From contig SFGZ01000004.1 of NCBI GenBank assembly GCA_004557505.1, positions 1-64,000 on the forward strand: DNA of 64,000 bases, read 5' to 3'. The stretch's first letter is position 1. Every line of letters starts with the position of its first letter. Positions 26,125-34,709 of this stretch are shown piece by piece. This DNA comes from Coriobacteriaceae bacterium (GTDB taxonomy: Bacteria; Actinomycetota; Coriobacteriia; Coriobacteriales; Atopobiaceae). A program made the translations under genes and the position numbers. The notes below the pieces were generated by a model. It was not told the origin of the DNA. It did no database searches and worked only from the letters and a program-made list of their open reading frames with translations.

Positions 26125-26615
26125 GAAGGGCTCGGGCAGTCCTTGGGGTGGCGGCCCTTGCATGTGCGGTGGCAATCGTCGCGGGCGTGCTGACGGCCGG
26201 CGGGGCATCCCCCGCGGGTACGGGCGGCCTGCCCCCGCCGGTGGATGCGCCCGCGACGGGGACTTCCGCCGGTGCCGTAGGTACCGGGGAGGCAGGAGGC
26301 GGGAAATCGGCACCTTCGGCAGGCGCGGCCGAGGCCGACGGGGGAGACGCGCGCCAACCCTCCGACGCCGCGGGGGTGCCGGAGGCAGCGGCCGACCTCG
26401 TACGCGAGTACGAGCAACGTGGCGACTGCGTTCTTGTGAGGTCTGGCTACCTCGACCTCTCAGGCAGGGTCTGGAGCATGGTTGTGGAGGGATCGGGATG
26501 GGTCGACGTATGCATAGTCCAAAGCTCAGGCAACGGGACAGGCAAGGCCAAGGTCATGCATATGGATGCCGCGGAGTGGGCGGCATCCCTGGGCGAGCTT
26601 GGGCTTGGTGGCTAG
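26121..26615 (+). CDS. Tad-operon membrane-anchored protein of unknown function
   Basis: A 164-residue protein with a basic start and one hydrophobic segment (AVLGVAALACAVAIVAGVL). A Gly/Pro/Ser/Ala-rich linker follows (about 30-80), then a small C-terminal domain with CVLVRSGYLDLSGRVWSMVV and WVDVCIVQSSG. It looks like an exported, membrane-tethered protein. I do not recognise the domain. The GTG start overlaps the flp stop, so its translation is coupled to the pilin. A pilus accessory role is inferred from place alone. Confidence 0.7.
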   Translation: MRRARAVLGVAALACAVAIVAGVLTAGGASPAGTGGLPPPVDAPATGTSAGAVGTGEAGGGKSAPSAGAAEADGGDARQPSDAAGVPEAAADLVREYEQRGDCVLVRSGYLDLSGRVWSMVVEGSGWVDVCIVQSSGNGTGKAKVMHMDAAEWAASLGELGLGG

Positions 26616-26806
26616 GCGAGACATGCGGTCAGTCAACGCTCGAGTACGCGCTGGTGCTCATGGCGTTCCTCTCCATGATGGCCGCGTTGGGACTCGTCTG
26701 GCATTCCGCGCGCGACGGCACCCTCGTGCGTGTGGCGACGGATGCGGCGGCGCACCAGGCATCGGGCGAAGCGGTGCCCTGGCTCCAGGACCTTCTGGGG
26801 TTTTGA
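26576..26806 (+). CDS. Small pilin-like (TadE/Flp-like) protein
   Basis: About 76 residues. The hallmark GQSTLEYALVLMAF resembles the cleavage region of Flp pilins and TadE/TadF pseudopilins, with a Glu at +5 and a hydrophobic helix. A short polar tail ends QDLLGF. The start is uncertain: GTG 26576 would overlap the previous gene by 40 bases, and no ATG is available upstream of the hallmark. It is probably a minor pilin of the same machine. Confidence 0.65.
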   Translation: MGGIPGRAWAWWLGETCGQSTLEYALVLMAFLSMMAALGLVWHSARDGTLVRVATDAAAHQASGEAVPWLQDLLGF

Positions 26807-26807
26807 G

Positions 26808-27299
26808 ATGGGCTGCGGGCGGCGGCATGCGGGATGCGCTCGAGAGGCGGGCCAGGCGACCGTCGAGGCGGCGGTCCTTCTCCCGGTCGTGATGGTCGTG
26901 CTCGCGCTCCTCCTCCAGCCGGCGATGCTCCTCTACACGAGGGCGGTCATGAGCGGGGCTGTGGCAGAGGGGGCCAGGCTCGCCGCGACCGCCTCGCATG
27001 GCGAGGTGGAGTCTCTCGTGGGCGGCTATGTGAGGAGAAGGCTCAAGGCGGTGCCAAATGCTGTGTGCTTTCACGAGGGAGGCAGCGAGGCCTGGGACGT
27101 TGCCGTCGAGCAGGACGGGGGTCGCGTTCGCGTTGTGGTTAGGGGCAGGGCCCGACCGCTGCCCCTGGTTGGGGTGACGGCGGGCCTGGTTGGCCAGATG
27201 GACGGAGGGAGCGTGCTTCTCTCGGCCATGGTCGAGCGGGACATGCGTGCCGAGTGGGTTGAGGGGGACTATGATGACTGGATTGCCGCGTGGGGCTGA
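26808..27299 (+). CDS. TadE-like minor pseudopilin
   Basis: A 163-residue protein. Its N terminus has GQATVEAAVLLPVVMVVLALLL, the TadE/TadF pattern of a prepilin-like site and helix. A mixed alpha/beta extracellular domain follows. It starts two bases after the previous stop. Minor pseudopilins of this type help start or anchor Flp fibres. The symbol is left empty because TadE and TadF cannot be told apart here. Confidence 0.8.
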   Translation: MGCGRRHAGCAREAGQATVEAAVLLPVVMVVLALLLQPAMLLYTRAVMSGAVAEGARLAATASHGEVESLVGGYVRRRLKAVPNAVCFHEGGSEAWDVAVEQDGGRVRVVVRGRARPLPLVGVTAGLVGQMDGGSVLLSAMVERDMRAEWVEGDYDDWIAAWG

Positions 27300-29367
27300 T
27301 GGCACGGCCCCTGCCGAGGGAGCGCGTCCGGGCAGGTTGCGCCCGGGCCTCTCGCTCTTTTTGGACGACGAGGGAGGCTACACCACGGTGGCCGTGGCGG
27401 TTGCCCTGCTCGTGAGCATCTCGCTGGTCTTTGCGGCGGCGTCGGCGGAGTGGGTGATGGCGCGCTCGTTCGAGGTCCAGCCCGTGGCGGACGCGGCGGC
27501 GATGGCAGGGTCAAACTCCGTCGCCGCCTACGTCACCATTGCGCGGGTGCTTGACGCATGCGTGCTCAGCCTGGGGATTCTTGGCGTGACGATCTTCGGG
27601 GCGGGGCTCGTGCTCTCGTGCATACCCGCTGCGGGGGCCTTTGGGGTAAGCGTCTGCGACGCGGGGAGGGGGATCCTCGACGCCAGACGGGACTTCGCCG
27701 GGAGCGCGACAGAGGGGCTTGAGCGCCTGGAGGGGGCCTTGCCCGCGGTCGTGGTCGCCAACTCCGCTGCCTGCGTCGCGGAGAACGCCCGCGCGCAGGG
27801 GCTGCCGTACGTCGGCTGCGCGGTGCCGTTCCCCACGGAATCCCAATCGGACTTCTCGTCACTTGCCTCCGAGCTGTCCTCTGATGAGATGGAGAGGGAT
27901 GCCGAGGAGCTGCGGGATCTTGCACAGCGGGCGGGCGAGGCCAAGGCCCAGGCCGACGAGGCGCGTCTGCGCGGATGGACGGCGGACTGCGGGGACGCCC
28001 CCTACTGCCTGGAAGAGCGCGCCGCCACGCTCGCTGGCCTCTCTGGCGAGGAGAACCCCCATTACCCAGGCGTGGACGGATGGGGGTTTGGCGTTGCCCT
28101 CCTGCGGGCCCGCGCCTACTACGCTGCCCGCTCGGCACGGGAGAGGCCGCTGGACGCATCGGTGGATGAGCTCACGAACTCCGCGGCCCGCGCCGCCTTC
28201 TACGACTTTGCGCTTGGACGGGTGCGCAGCGGGACCTACGAGGAGCACGAGGACGGGTCGGTCGACATCGACCTGCCGAGCCTTCCGCATAACGCCGAGG
28301 AGACAAGGGCCTGTAGCCTCTACACCGATGACCTCTGGCCATGCAGCTCGGAGGATTCGGGGACGGTCCTTCATGCCTCGCCTTCGTGTCCTGCGGCAAC
28401 GGGTGCCTCTGCCGGCAGAGCCTCCCTCCTGGACCTGGATGAGGGTGTGGTCACGAGGTGCGAGACCTGCCGCATGGACCTGTCTGCCATGGGCGAGGTG
28501 GCCGCGGCCTCAACGTCCACGTCGAACGGCTTCGAGCACTACTGGCGCGAGATCGTGGAGGCGTCGGAGGACTACGAGAGCGCCCGAAACCGGCAGGCGG
28601 AGGCCGAGGGGGCCCTGAGGGACAAGGCGGACGGCGCACGCGGTTCGTTCGAGCGCGCCATGGACCAGCTCTCGGTCGTGCGGCCGCGCATCTGTCCGCC
28701 TGGGGCCTGGGGCTGCGTCGCCGTTGTCTCGAGGACGCAGGCGACAACCATTCCCACGGAGCTCACGGCGTCGTTTCTGTCCTCGGGCGAGCTTCCGGCG
28801 GGCGCCGCGGTCTCGGCGGCCGCGCTCGCGCCGGATGCGTCGACGGCCGAGAACAACGTGTTGGCCAGCTTCTTCGACGGCGTCACCTCCCAAGGGGCGG
28901 GATCTGTCCTGGGTGGTGCCCTTGACGGGGTCTGCGAGCTTTGGGGACGGCTGCTTGTGGGATATGGCTCAAGGTACGAGTCGGTCTCGTCCTCGGTGGC
29001 GGGTTTCCTGGATAGGGTCGACGGCATCTTTGGGGGGACCGTGGGGTCGTGGCTGCGCGGCAAACTCAAGGAGACGGTCAGCGCCTGCGGCTTCGAGCCG
29101 GTGGACATGAGGCTCATGAAGCCCGTGCTGGCCGGATGGACGCGCGTGCTCGGCCAGTCCGGCTATGACGCGGCGGGGAAGGCGCGACAGATGGTGGAGG
29201 CGCTGCCCTCCGGGGCAAGCTCGTACGACCTCGCCAAGACGCTTGGCGTATGGGCAGCGGACTCCCTCGGCTACGGCGAGATCACCGTGGCAGAGCTCCA
29301 GATACCGGGGACGGACATCAAGGTTCCCCTCACCATCAGGCTCGATAGCCTCTTGGGGGCATCATGA
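27271..29367 (+). CDS. TadG-like large exported pilus protein
   Basis: About 698 residues. A single N-terminal segment (TTVAVAVALLVSISLVFAAA) precedes ADAAAMAGSNSVAAYVTIAR, the TadG-like start found after the helix. A second hydrophobic stretch (VLSLGILGVTIFGAGLVLSC) follows, then a long Ala/Glu-rich extracellular part. In the middle (about 365-405) a His/Cys cluster HASPSC...RCETC resembles Ada-type zinc-binding motifs. It overlaps the TadE-like gene by 29 bases. ATG 27271 follows GAGGGGG; 27274 is possible. Assignment as a TadG analogue is by position and topology. Confidence 0.7.
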   Translation: MMTGLPRGADGTAPAEGARPGRLRPGLSLFLDDEGGYTTVAVAVALLVSISLVFAAASAEWVMARSFEVQPVADAAAMAGSNSVAAYVTIARVLDACVLSLGILGVTIFGAGLVLSCIPAAGAFGVSVCDAGRGILDARRDFAGSATEGLERLEGALPAVVVANSAACVAENARAQGLPYVGCAVPFPTESQSDFSSLASELSSDEMERDAEELRDLAQRAGEAKAQADEARLRGWTADCGDAPYCLEERAATLAGLSGEENPHYPGVDGWGFGVALLRARAYYAARSARERPLDASVDELTNSAARAAFYDFALGRVRSGTYEEHEDGSVDIDLPSLPHNAEETRACSLYTDDLWPCSSEDSGTVLHASPSCPAATGASAGRASLLDLDEGVVTRCETCRMDLSAMGEVAAASTSTSNGFEHYWREIVEASEDYESARNRQAEAEGALRDKADGARGSFERAMDQLSVVRPRICPPGAWGCVAVVSRTQATTIPTELTASFLSSGELPAGAAVSAAALAPDASTAENNVLASFFDGVTSQGAGSVLGGALDGVCELWGRLLVGYGSRYESVSSSVAGFLDRVDGIFGGTVGSWLRGKLKETVSACGFEPVDMRLMKPVLAGWTRVLGQSGYDAAGKARQMVEALPSGASSYDLAKTLGVWAADSLGYGEITVAELQIPGTDIKVPLTIRLDSLLGAS

Positions 29368-29870
29368 GCGGGGCTGGGGGCGCCACGCCCGTCCGGCTGC
29401 GAGCCGGCAAGGCCCCATGCGGGCAGTCGGGGCAGATGACCGTGGAGCTTGCCGTGCTCGTGCCCGTGGTCATCGTGGTCGCCCTGATCGTGGTGAACCT
29501 CATGGAGTTCGTGGACGCTTGCGCCGCGTTTGACCGCCTGAGCCTGGATGGGGTCATCGCCGAGGGCGTGTCTCCCGCAGGCGAGCAGAGCGTGACGGCC
29601 TCTGTCGCGGCGGTGGAGGACGGGCTGCGCGCCGCGCTTGGCCGAGAGGGGACCTGCGACGTGGAGGTGAGGGCAGAGCGCGTCTCGGCGGAGGAGGGAG
29701 GGCGGCTGCTCTCCGTGTCACCCCTCCTCACGCGGTATACCTGCACGCTGGTGTTCAGGCCGTGGCCCAGGGAGCTTCGCCTTCCGGGCATCACGTACGC
29801 CGCGCCGCTCGAGCTGAGGCACGAGCGGACGCTTGTCATTGATAGGTACCGACCGGGGGTGGTGGTCTGA
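29364..29870 (+). CDS. TadE/TadF-like minor pseudopilin
   Basis: A 168-residue protein. GQSGQMTVELAVLVPVVIVV is the prepilin-like site and helix with Glu at +5. The extracellular domain has two or more cysteines that could form a disulphide. The start overlaps the preceding stop (ATGA) and the stop overlaps the next start (TGATG), so it belongs to the Tad operon. Confidence 0.82.
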   Translation: MSGAGGATPVRLRAGKAPCGQSGQMTVELAVLVPVVIVVALIVVNLMEFVDACAAFDRLSLDGVIAEGVSPAGEQSVTASVAAVEDGLRAALGREGTCDVEVRAERVSAEEGGRLLSVSPLLTRYTCTLVFRPWPRELRLPGITYAAPLELRHERTLVIDRYRPGVVV

Positions 29871-30292
29871 TGAGATGGATGTGCGTCCAGATAGAGAGCA
29901 AGGTGGTTGAGCAGGGGTCTCCCACGCTGGGGTTCAGGGTTCTCTCGTCGTGGGCCGAGAGGCTTGTGGGCCTTCTCGGCACCGGTCCCTCCGCCCCGCC
30001 CGTGGCGCTCATGAGGTGTGGCTCCATTCACACGTACGGCATGGCGTATCCCATCGACGTCGCGCTTGTGGGCAGGCACGGAGAGGTGCTCTCCTCCGTG
30101 CGGGCGTTGCCCCCGGGGCGCATCCTCTCCCATGCCGCGGCGTATTGCGCCTTTGAGCGCCCCGCCAGCCCATGTCCGTGGCCCCTGGTGGGGGAAGCGC
30201 TGCGCGTGACCTCGCTCTCGTTTGACTCGGATCGGGCGGCGCAACCGTGCGCCGTGCTCCCCGACCCCGTGGGGGAGGCGGTTGGACCATGA
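29870..30292 (+). CDS. DUF192-family protein inside the Tad operon
   Basis: A 140-residue protein with the DUF192 signature: an RLVGLLGTG motif, CGSIHTYGMAYPIDVALVGR and a PGRI segment. DUF192 proteins are small beta-rich proteins of unknown biochemical role. No signal peptide is visible. The start overlaps the previous stop, and the end overlaps the FHA gene by four bases (ATGA), so it is translated with the pilus genes. Its task there is unknown. Confidence 0.85.
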   Translation: MRWMCVQIESKVVEQGSPTLGFRVLSSWAERLVGLLGTGPSAPPVALMRCGSIHTYGMAYPIDVALVGRHGEVLSSVRALPPGRILSHAAAYCAFERPASPCPWPLVGEALRVTSLSFDSDRAAQPCAVLPDPVGEAVGP

Positions 30293-30918
30293 GGGGATAT
30301 GCGACCAAGGTGTGCCCCCGTTGCGGAGAGGAGCTCTTTGCCGACATGCGGGTCTGCTACGGCTGCCTCTACGAGTTTCCCGCAGGGGGGAAAGGCGTGG
30401 CGGTGCCGGTCGGCGAGGCCTCTGCGGCAGGGGACGAGGAGCTTGCTGCGGGGGATGAGGGCCTGCCCGAGCTCAGGGAGGACGAACCGTTCCTGTGGGA
30501 TGCGGGCCTGCCGCCTGCGGAGCCGACTTGGGAGGACGACACGCTTGACCTGTCAGACGTTGGCGAGGCGCCCGGCGTCGGCATCGCTCACGACAGGGGC
30601 GTCCGGCCGTCTCGCGAGATCCTCTGCCTGGTGCGCACGCCCTCCGTGGACGTGAGGCTGCCCATACCCGAGGAAGGTCTCGTCGTGGGTCGCGACCCGG
30701 CAAGCGACGTCGTCCTCCATTCGCGTGCCGTGTCCCGCTCGCACGTGCGAATACTGCCCGCTGCGGAGGGTGGGGAGGGCATGCGCGTCGTCGACCTGGG
30801 CGCCACCAATCCCGCCATGTATCGCGGAAGGGAGGTGAGAGGGGAGGCCCTCGTTCCCCCCGGCTGGACGGTCTCCGTCTGCGGTGCATTCGTCACGCCG
30901 ATATGGTCCAAACCCTGA
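30289..30918 (+). CDS. Zinc-ribbon and FHA-domain protein
   Basis: A 209-residue cytoplasmic protein. It starts with a double-CxxC zinc ribbon (VCPRCGEELFADMRVCYGC), has an acidic linker (about 40-95) and ends with a forkhead-associated domain (VGRDPASDVVLHSRAVSRSH, with the conserved GR, S and H residues). FHA domains bind phosphothreonine peptides, so it may link a Ser/Thr kinase to the pilus machine; no kinase is in this window. It overlaps the DUF192 gene by four bases and is the last gene of the operon. Confidence 0.85.
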   Translation: MRGYATKVCPRCGEELFADMRVCYGCLYEFPAGGKGVAVPVGEASAAGDEELAAGDEGLPELREDEPFLWDAGLPPAEPTWEDDTLDLSDVGEAPGVGIAHDRGVRPSREILCLVRTPSVDVRLPIPEEGLVVGRDPASDVVLHSRAVSRSHVRILPAAEGGEGMRVVDLGATNPAMYRGREVRGEALVPPGWTVSVCGAFVTPIWSKP

Positions 30919-30985
30919 TCCGTGCTCTGGTATTCTGGGATCGCGATGCCACAAGATCTTTTGCAACCATGCATTGGGGGATCCT

Positions 30986-32995
30986 ATGAGAGAACGGCAC
31001 CATGCTTGTGCCCCAAGGCGTCATCGGCTGGCGCTTCTAGCGCTTTCGCTGCTGGCAGCTCTTCTCGTCCTGGTGTTCGACGCTACCCCGGCGCGCGCCG
31101 ATGACTACAGCATGACGCAGACGGACATCAACGCCACGCTTGACTCGTCGGGCGGCCTCACCGTGACCGAGGTGCGTGCGTTCGACTTCAGCGGCGACTT
31201 CCATGGCGTCTACTGGAAGATCCCCAAGGGGAAGAACGGCTCCAACGGCCGCACGGTGAGCGTGCAGGTGCTTGGTGCCGGCGTGGTGGAGGATGGGCAG
31301 ACGAGGCCGTTCACGGAGTCTTCCTCGGGTGCAAACGAGACCTACTCCATTATGGACGAGGGCTCCTACCTGCGGGTGAAGCTCTATTCTGCCCAAAGTG
31401 ACACGGTGGCGCGCTTCTATGTCTCCTACCTTGCCGACGGCATCGCCACGCGATGGTCCGATACGGGCGAGCTGTACTGGAAGTTCGTCTCGGACGGCTG
31501 GGACACCGAGTCCGAGAACGTCACCTGCACCATCCACCTGCCGGTGCCTGATGGCGAGTCGATTGTGGGCGGGGACAACGTCCGCGCCTGGGGGCACGGC
31601 CCCCTGGACGCAAGCTTGGGATTCGACGGGGATGGCGTCGTCTATACCGTCCCCGGCGTTGGCACCAGCGAGTATGCCGAGAGCCGCGTCACCTTCCCGG
31701 CGAGCTGGGTCTCCGCCTGCCCCGAGACCTCGGGTACCATGCTGAGCACCATCCTCGCGGAGGAGCAGCGGAACGCAGACGAGGCAAACGCACGCCGCGC
31801 CGCAGCGCGCGTGGCCGTATACGGGGTCACGGCAGGCTGCCTTGTCGTTGCCGCGGCGGCGCTTGTGGCCGCCGTGATTGCAAGGCGCAGGTACAAGGCC
31901 AAGCACACGGCGCAGTTCGATGACACGTACTTCCGCGACGTTCCTACGGGGGACCATCCGGTGGTCCTGGCGCTGCTCGCCTCCGACAATGACGAGCCAA
32001 GGCCAGACGGCCTCGTGGCGTCGCTCATGCGCCTCACTGACGAGCACACCGTCCAGCTGGACAAGGTCAAGGTGAGCAAGAAGAAGATATTCGGGTCGGA
32101 GCTGAAGGACGACTACCGGGCATCGATCGTGGGGCCCGTTCCGCAAGGGACGTTTGGCAAGCCCGCCGAGCGTGAGTCCGCGCGCCGTGCAGACAACGCT
32201 GCGGTCGACTTCCTCTTCCGCCACCTTGCCCGTGGGATCAAGGCGCCTAATGACCCCTCGTATACGGGTGACGAGCCGGCCCTTTACTTCTCTGCCATCA
32301 AGAAGTATGCAAAGTCCTCGCCCGAGGCGTACTCCGACGCCTACCAGGCATGGCAGTCCTCGATCAAGGCGGAATACCTTCGGCGCTTCTCTGGCAACGG
32401 CTCCCTCAGGGGGACGGGCCGCGGCGTAGCTGTCGGGCTTGGCGCGCTCTCCGTCCTCGCAGCCGTCGTGGAGCTGTTTGTCGTCGGGGTTATATTCGAA
32501 GGAATCCTGCTCGCCGTTGGCGTCACTGCCATCTGCGTGGCCTGCGCCGTTCTCTCGCTGTGCCTGGTAGGCGGTGGGTTCTTCAAGGACATCAGCGCCG
32601 AGGGCATTGAGACCAAGGCCAAGGTCCTTGCCCTCAAGCGCTGGCTCCAGGAGTTCACCCGCCTCGACGAGGCGGTGCCGAGCGACGTCATCCTCTGGAA
32701 CCGCCTCCTGGTGATGGCGGTGGCCCTTGGCGTTGCGGACAAGGTCATCGAGCAGCTCAAGGTCACGATGCCCGAGCTCATCGACGATCCGGACTTCATG
32801 CCAGTCTATGGCTGGTACTACATTGGCCAGTCGGGCGGGGGCTCCCCCGCAGACGTCTTCAGCGGCGCCCTCCACGACGCCTCGATGGCGGCGGTCGCCA
32901 ACTCGGTCGACGCCAGCGGCGGTGGCGGCGGTGGCGGCTTCTCCTCCGGCGGCGGGGGCGGCTTTGGCGGGGGCGGGGGCGGCGGCGCCTTCTGA
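30986..32995 (+). CDS. DUF2207-family membrane protein
   Basis: A 669-residue membrane protein. It has a signal segment (LALLALSLLAALLVLVF, cleaved near ARADD), a large extracellular DUF2207 domain (about 35-280, with VYWKIPKG), a membrane segment near 285, a cytoplasmic part, two further membrane segments (about 490-545) and a Gly/Ser-rich tail ending GGGGGGAF. Glycine-rich tails of this kind are typical of the family, whose function is unknown. The start ATG 30986 has GGGGG upstream. It is 67 bases after the FHA gene and may be a separate unit. Confidence 0.85.
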   Translation: MRERHHACAPRRHRLALLALSLLAALLVLVFDATPARADDYSMTQTDINATLDSSGGLTVTEVRAFDFSGDFHGVYWKIPKGKNGSNGRTVSVQVLGAGVVEDGQTRPFTESSSGANETYSIMDEGSYLRVKLYSAQSDTVARFYVSYLADGIATRWSDTGELYWKFVSDGWDTESENVTCTIHLPVPDGESIVGGDNVRAWGHGPLDASLGFDGDGVVYTVPGVGTSEYAESRVTFPASWVSACPETSGTMLSTILAEEQRNADEANARRAAARVAVYGVTAGCLVVAAAALVAAVIARRRYKAKHTAQFDDTYFRDVPTGDHPVVLALLASDNDEPRPDGLVASLMRLTDEHTVQLDKVKVSKKKIFGSELKDDYRASIVGPVPQGTFGKPAERESARRADNAAVDFLFRHLARGIKAPNDPSYTGDEPALYFSAIKKYAKSSPEAYSDAYQAWQSSIKAEYLRRFSGNGSLRGTGRGVAVGLGALSVLAAVVELFVVGVIFEGILLAVGVTAICVACAVLSLCLVGGGFFKDISAEGIETKAKVLALKRWLQEFTRLDEAVPSDVILWNRLLVMAVALGVADKVIEQLKVTMPELIDDPDFMPVYGWYYIGQSGGGSPADVFSGALHDASMAAVANSVDASGGGGGGGFSSGGGGGFGGGGGGGAF

Positions 32996-33155
32996 CGTCG
33001 GGCCAAGCAGGGTCGTGGTTTCCGGCATCCGACGAACGGCCGGGTCCCTCACGCGCAGCCGAGCCCCGCGCCCGCGCGACTTTGTGGTTCTCTCATCGCA
33101 TGGCCACGAAGTCCCCTGGAATCGAATATCATCAGAGCGGACTATGCAAGCTCTG

Positions 33156-33191
33156 GCCGAACGCCCCGGCACATCGCGTGGGGCGTTCGGC
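33156..33191 (+). promoter_or_regulatory. Hairpin in the leader of the flavodiiron gene
   Basis: GCCGAACGCCCC pairs perfectly with GGGGCGTTCGGC, 68 bases before the next start. There is no T-run. It could be an incomplete terminator for the DUF2207 gene or a leader structure. Confidence 0.4.
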
Positions 33192-33259
33192 GTGGACGTG
33201 GCAGCCGGGCGGCAAGGCGCGGCCCGCGCCGCCCGGAAGAGGGCGAAGGGAGACCGGCG

Positions 33260-34465
33260 ATGTACAACGTGCGCATGATTGGTGAGGATACCTGGTGGCT
33301 TGGTGCGTCAGACCGTAGGATTCAGCTGTTCGAGAACACCTATCCCGTTCCCAGCGGCATGTCCTACAACAACTACCTCATCCTCGACGAGAAGACCTGC
33401 CTGCTCGACGGCGTGGACGAGGCGGTCTCGCGTCAGTTCGGGGAGAACCTTTCCCACGTCCTCGATGGTCGCAGCCTGGATTACCTGGTGATTGACCATA
33501 TGGAGCCAGATCACTGCGCCGTTATCCCCGACCTTATCCGCACGTGGCCCAACCTCAAGCTCGTGGGCACCTCCAAGACCTTCGAGCTCGTCCGCCAGTT
33601 CCACGGGTTTGATCCCGAGCCCTACGCCATCAAGGTCAAGGAGGGCGACACCCTCTCCCTTGGCCGTCACACGCTTCAGTTTGTCCTAGCGCCCATGGTT
33701 CACTGGCCCGAGGTCATGGTGAGCTATGACCAGCTTACGGGCACGCTCTTCTCGGCAGACGCCTTTGGCGCGTTTGGTGCCACCGGTGGCGCCATCTTTG
33801 CCGACGAGGTCGACTGGGAGCGCGCCTGGGCGGACGAGGCGCGCCGCTATTACACGAACATCGTGGGCAAGTACGGCCTGCAGGTGACGTCGCTGCTCAA
33901 GAAGGCCGCCACGCTGGACATCAAGGAGATCGCGCCGCTGCACGCGCACGTCTGGCGTCGCGACTTCGACCAGATTCTCTCCCGCTACCAGAAGTGGGCC
34001 GCCTACGAGCCCGAGGACAAGTCCGTCGCCATCTTCTACGGCTCCATCTATGGCGGTACCGCCAACGCCGCGGACATCCTCTCGACCAAGCTCGCCGAGG
34101 CGGGCGTGCATGACGTTCGCGTCTACGACGTCTCCAAGACTCCCGTCTCCGAGATGGTCTCCCAGTCCTTCCGCTCGCCGGTGCTGGTATTTGCCTCCGC
34201 CACGTATAACATGGGGATCTTCGACGGCATGCGCGAGCTTCTCGAAGACCTCAACGCCCACGCGATGAAGAACCGCAGCGTTGGCGTCATCTACAACGGC
34301 TCGTGGGCGCCTCAGGCGGGCTCGCTCATGCTCGACGCCATCCAGCGCATGAAGGGCATGGAGGTCCTGTCTCCCGAGGCGCATGTGACCTCCTCGGTGG
34401 ATGAGGGCGCTCTCGGGCAGATCGACGCCCTCGCCGCTGCCATCGTGGCGAAGCTCGGGGAGTAG
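33260..34465 (+). CDS. FprA-family A-type flavodiiron protein
   Basis: A 401-residue cytoplasmic enzyme that reduces O2 to water, or NO to N2O, in anaerobes. It has an N-terminal metallo-beta-lactamase-like diiron domain with H80-x-E82-x-D84-H85 (HMEPDH), a later His in PMVHWPE, Asp in SADAFG and His in PLHAHVW. A C-terminal flavodoxin domain holds the FMN loop YGSIYGGTANAA (about 260). No rubredoxin domain is fused, so an external electron donor is needed. Together with NADH oxidase at 62185 it points to an oxygen-sensitive lifestyle. Confidence 0.94.
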   Translation: MYNVRMIGEDTWWLGASDRRIQLFENTYPVPSGMSYNNYLILDEKTCLLDGVDEAVSRQFGENLSHVLDGRSLDYLVIDHMEPDHCAVIPDLIRTWPNLKLVGTSKTFELVRQFHGFDPEPYAIKVKEGDTLSLGRHTLQFVLAPMVHWPEVMVSYDQLTGTLFSADAFGAFGATGGAIFADEVDWERAWADEARRYYTNIVGKYGLQVTSLLKKAATLDIKEIAPLHAHVWRRDFDQILSRYQKWAAYEPEDKSVAIFYGSIYGGTANAADILSTKLAEAGVHDVRVYDVSKTPVSEMVSQSFRSPVLVFASATYNMGIFDGMRELLEDLNAHAMKNRSVGVIYNGSWAPQAGSLMLDAIQRMKGMEVLSPEAHVTSSVDEGALGQIDALAAAIVAKLGE

Positions 34466-34504
34466 GGAAGACGCCGCTGCCAACCGATGCTCGACGGATT
34501 TTCT

Positions 34505-34545
34505 CAGCCCGTGGCGCTGGTGCGTCGCGGGCTGTTTTGCTTTCT
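34505..34545 (+). terminator. Terminator after the flavodiiron gene
   Basis: CAGCCCG and CGGGCTG form the stem, followed by TTTTGCTTT, 40 bases after the stop codon. Confidence 0.85.
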
Positions 34546-34709
34546 CGGCATCCTTCTTGCTACGTGCTCTAAATTTACCTTCCCATTGCTTGGCTACCCA
34601 AAATCACGAGCCTAACATCAATACTGTCAACTTTTCTTCAGACATTTGATGCCGTCCCAAGGCGCGCTCACCACCTACCTGAGCCACCTGGATGGTGGGA
34701 AGGGCGATC

